Of a stretch of DNA of 64,000 nt, positions 62,244 to 64,000 are shown one piece after another (position 1 is the first letter of the stretch; each line of letters starts with the position of its first letter). Origin of the DNA: Prochlorococcus sp. AG-347-J14 (GTDB taxonomy: Bacteria > Cyanobacteriota > Cyanobacteriia > PCC-6307 > Cyanobiaceae); assembly GCA_003281505.1 (NCBI GenBank), contig QCBU01000009.1, positions 1-64,000 of the forward strand, given 5' to 3'. A program made the position numbers and the translations under genes. The notes under the pieces were generated by a model. The model had not been told where the DNA came from, searched no databases, and saw only the letters and a list, made by a program, of their open reading frames with translations.

Positions 62244-63911
62244 TTAGCGCTTAAGTTTTTCTAAACGTGAGCCTTTTCTCATACTTAATTGGCACTTTAT
62301 CCAATCAATACTTATTGGTAGTGCAAAAAAAAGTGGCAACAATGCAAAATTATTTTGTTTATTGGTTACAAGTAAAGCAGATGCAATTGATAAGCTTCCT
62401 ATGAGAATTGAATGGCCTAAAGTTTTTTGAGCCGTAAACATTTTTTTGAATTGCCTATCAGACTCTCCCATTCTTATTTGCAATTGTAAATCGCCCTGTT
62501 CTAATCTTTCTAAACTTTCATCTATTCTTTTAGGAATTCCAACAGCTTTCGATCCTAGTTCACCTACTTGCCTGCCAAATTGGTTAATTAAATCGTTGGG
62601 ACTTTGATTATTTGAAGTCATAAGTTCTATTAAATAAGGCTTGGTAACTGATACAAGGTTAAACCCTGGATTAAGCATTCTACCAACTCCTTCAAAAGTT
62701 GATAAAGCTCTCATCACAAAGATTAAATCTACTGGCAGTTGAAATGGCGTTTCATAAACCAGTTCGTATAAATCTCCAGATAATTTTTCAATAATATTAG
62801 GACTAAATGGCGGAGTTAAGGCTTCTTTAAGCATCAATCTGACTAATCTTCTGACTGGTCCTACATCAATATCTTTTGAAATTAGCCCAGCTAATTGTAA
62901 TTGACTAACAAGTGATGAGGCGTCTCTAAGAGCAGCAGCCTTAACCATCCCCCCTAATCTTGTTTGAAGATTATTTGAGATGTTCCCCATCATTCCAAAA
63001 TCATAAAAAATTAATTTACCTTCACTTGAAACTGCTAGATTCCCTGGATGAGGATCTGCATGAAAAAAACCGTAATTTACTAATTGTTTTAGGTAGCTGA
63101 TTGCGCCTATCTCTGCAATTTTAGATAAATCAATTTCTTGTGATTTTAATTTTTCTAAATCGCTTATTTTTGTCCCTTCTACATAACTTAAACAAAGCAC
63201 TTTTTCACTGCTCATATCCCAAATTACTTCAGGAACTTCAACATTTTCATCATCAAGAAATTGCTGTCTAAATCTTGCTGCATATTGCGCTTCGCAATTA
63301 AAATCAAGTTCTTTCATCAGAACTTTCCTACACTCTTTAGCAATCTCAACCCAGTTTCTACCACGACTCCAATTCTTATTTTTCTGCAATAATCCCGCTA
63401 TTTGCTGCATTATGCCCAAATCGATAATAAACAATTCTTTTAAATTGGGTCTTTGAACTTTAAAAACTACTTTCTTACCATCTTTTAAAGTCGCCCTATG
63501 AACCTGAGCTAGTGATGCTGATCCAACCGGATTACATATTATTTGATCTATTTCCTTAAACTTAGAACCTAGTTCATTTCTAATAGTCTCTTCAACTTGT
63601 GTAAATGAAAAATTAGGAACTTGATCCTGCAATTTAGACAATTCCTGTATCCAGGTATTAGGAATTAAATCAGGTCTCGCTGATAATAATTGTCCAATTT
63701 TAATAAATGCTGAACCAAGCTTTATTAATTGATTAGTAAAACACCTAGCTCTTTTAATTTGGACCCTACTTTTTTCATTCTTCTTAGCTTGGAAAATTGT
63801 AAATCTAATATTATCTATCCACAAATTTATTAAAAGTGAAATCAGAGTTATCCAAATAAGAGAGGCCCTCTTCAACTTTTTTAAACGATAATGAAGAATG
63901 TGAAGACTCAT
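62244..63911 (-). CDS. UbiB/ABC1-family kinase-like protein
   Basis: A 555-residue atypical protein-kinase-like (ADCK/ABC1) protein. The KxGQ motif is FIKIGQLLSARPDLIP; the Ala-rich loop is VGSASLAQVHRATLKDGKKV; later YGFFHADPHPGNLAV and IFYDFGMMG carry the catalytic and metal-binding residues. Hydrophobic segments near the start and at about 510-540 indicate membrane association. Cyanobacterial and plastid members act in lipid or prenylquinone homeostasis; the substrate is unknown. It overlaps the upstream partial gene by 4 bp (ATGA). Confidence 0.88.
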   Translation of the reverse strand: MSLHILHYRLKKLKRASLIWITLISLLINLWIDNIRFTIFQAKKNEKSRVQIKRARCFTNQLIKLGSAFIKIGQLLSARPDLIPNTWIQELSKLQDQVPNFSFTQVEETIRNELGSKFKEIDQIICNPVGSASLAQVHRATLKDGKKVVFKVQRPNLKELFIIDLGIMQQIAGLLQKNKNWSRGRNWVEIAKECRKVLMKELDFNCEAQYAARFRQQFLDDENVEVPEVIWDMSSEKVLCLSYVEGTKISDLEKLKSQEIDLSKIAEIGAISYLKQLVNYGFFHADPHPGNLAVSSEGKLIFYDFGMMGNISNNLQTRLGGMVKAAALRDASSLVSQLQLAGLISKDIDVGPVRRLVRLMLKEALTPPFSPNIIEKLSGDLYELVYETPFQLPVDLIFVMRALSTFEGVGRMLNPGFNLVSVTKPYLIELMTSNNQSPNDLINQFGRQVGELGSKAVGIPKRIDESLERLEQGDLQLQIRMGESDRQFKKMFTAQKTLGHSILIGSLSIASALLVTNKQNNFALLPLFFALPISIDWIKCQLSMRKGSRLEKLKR

Positions 63912-64000
63912 TTCATTTGATTATTTATGGTTTTATTGAAGAGATCAATTTGTTCATTGATATCTCCAATTTCATTTAAAGCTTTTTTTATTTTGGAATC
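63908..64000 (-). CDS. 3' end of an unidentified gene running off the right edge
   Basis: The last 30 codons of a minus-strand gene are in frame up to the window end. They read DSKIKKALNEIGDINEQIDL and FNKTINNQMK, then TGA overlapping the UbiB-type start as ATGA. The charged helical composition suggests a coiled-coil-like C-terminus. Too little is present to name it. Confidence 0.55.
   Translation of the reverse strand, partial: DSKIKKALNEIGDINEQIDLFNKTINNQMK

Overview
The window looks like core chromosome of a high-light-adapted Prochlorococcus (marine picocyanobacterium). The DNA is very AT-rich, genes are packed with few or no bases between them, and convergent genes often overlap at their 3' ends. 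The gene set is that of an oxygenic phototroph: phytoene desaturase, zeta-carotene isomerase, Mg-protoporphyrin methyltransferase, phylloquinone genes, eight NDH-1 subunits and RbcR. I assign the genus from protein recognition and gene order; I made no database search and do not assign a strain.

Layout. 1-8 kb: carotenoid genes (pds, truncated by the left edge, and a Z-ISO-like NnrU protein), ndhM, rbcR and ndhF-ndhD. 8-13 kb: scpA, a sugar-nucleotide pyrophosphorylase, metF, a PedR-like LuxR regulator, a CYTH protein and NAD kinase. 13-16 kb: ndhA-I-G-E on the minus strand, apparently continuing into nadK and CYTH. 16-25 kb: gltA, a DUF3352-like envelope protein, rhodanese, trpB, a SUI1 factor, cysC, purE/chlM (divergent), the Rre1/Ycf29 response regulator, a cysteine desulfurase and rsmH. 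25-32 kb: ndhH followed by phylloquinone genes (DHNA-CoA thioesterase, menE, menC, menA, menF). 32-37 kb: gshB and grxC, then a plus-strand run of prfB (with a programmed frameshift), a small membrane protein, ybeY, dgkA, trpG and a degenerate metallo-beta-lactamase-fold protein. 37-48 kb: hisC-like gene, argS, nadC, mnmE, DUF2062, spoT, a fused two-domain ABC ATPase, rluD and rbgA. 48-54 kb: pgk, a secreted hypothetical, murG, a CobC/CobD-like aminotransferase, pyrD and rnhA. 54-61 kb: the ribosomal/transcription cluster clpB2-secE-nusG-rplK-rplA-(L10 leader)-rplJ-rplL on the minus strand. 61-64 kb: eno, a UbiB/ABC1 kinase and the end of one more minus-strand gene.

How the genes work together: most serve photosynthetic electron transport (NDH-1, phylloquinone for photosystem I, carotenoid and chlorophyll synthesis), translation (ribosomal proteins, RF2, RluD, RbgA, YbeY, RsmH, MnmE, ArgS) and central metabolism (Pgk, Eno, GltA, TrpB, PyrD, MetF).

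I saw no tRNA, rRNA, CRISPR array, prophage or insertion sequence. No gene-free stretch exceeds 300 bases; the longest is the 264-bp clpB2-eno divergent region, which holds a perfect 15-bp inverted repeat. The window does not show an obvious new multi-gene system. The most notable points are a ClpB2 that lacks the arginine-finger pair in its first ATPase domain, the prfB recoding site, the Z-ISO-like gene close to pds, a metallo-beta-lactamase-fold protein without its metal motif, and several palindromes in divergent promoters.
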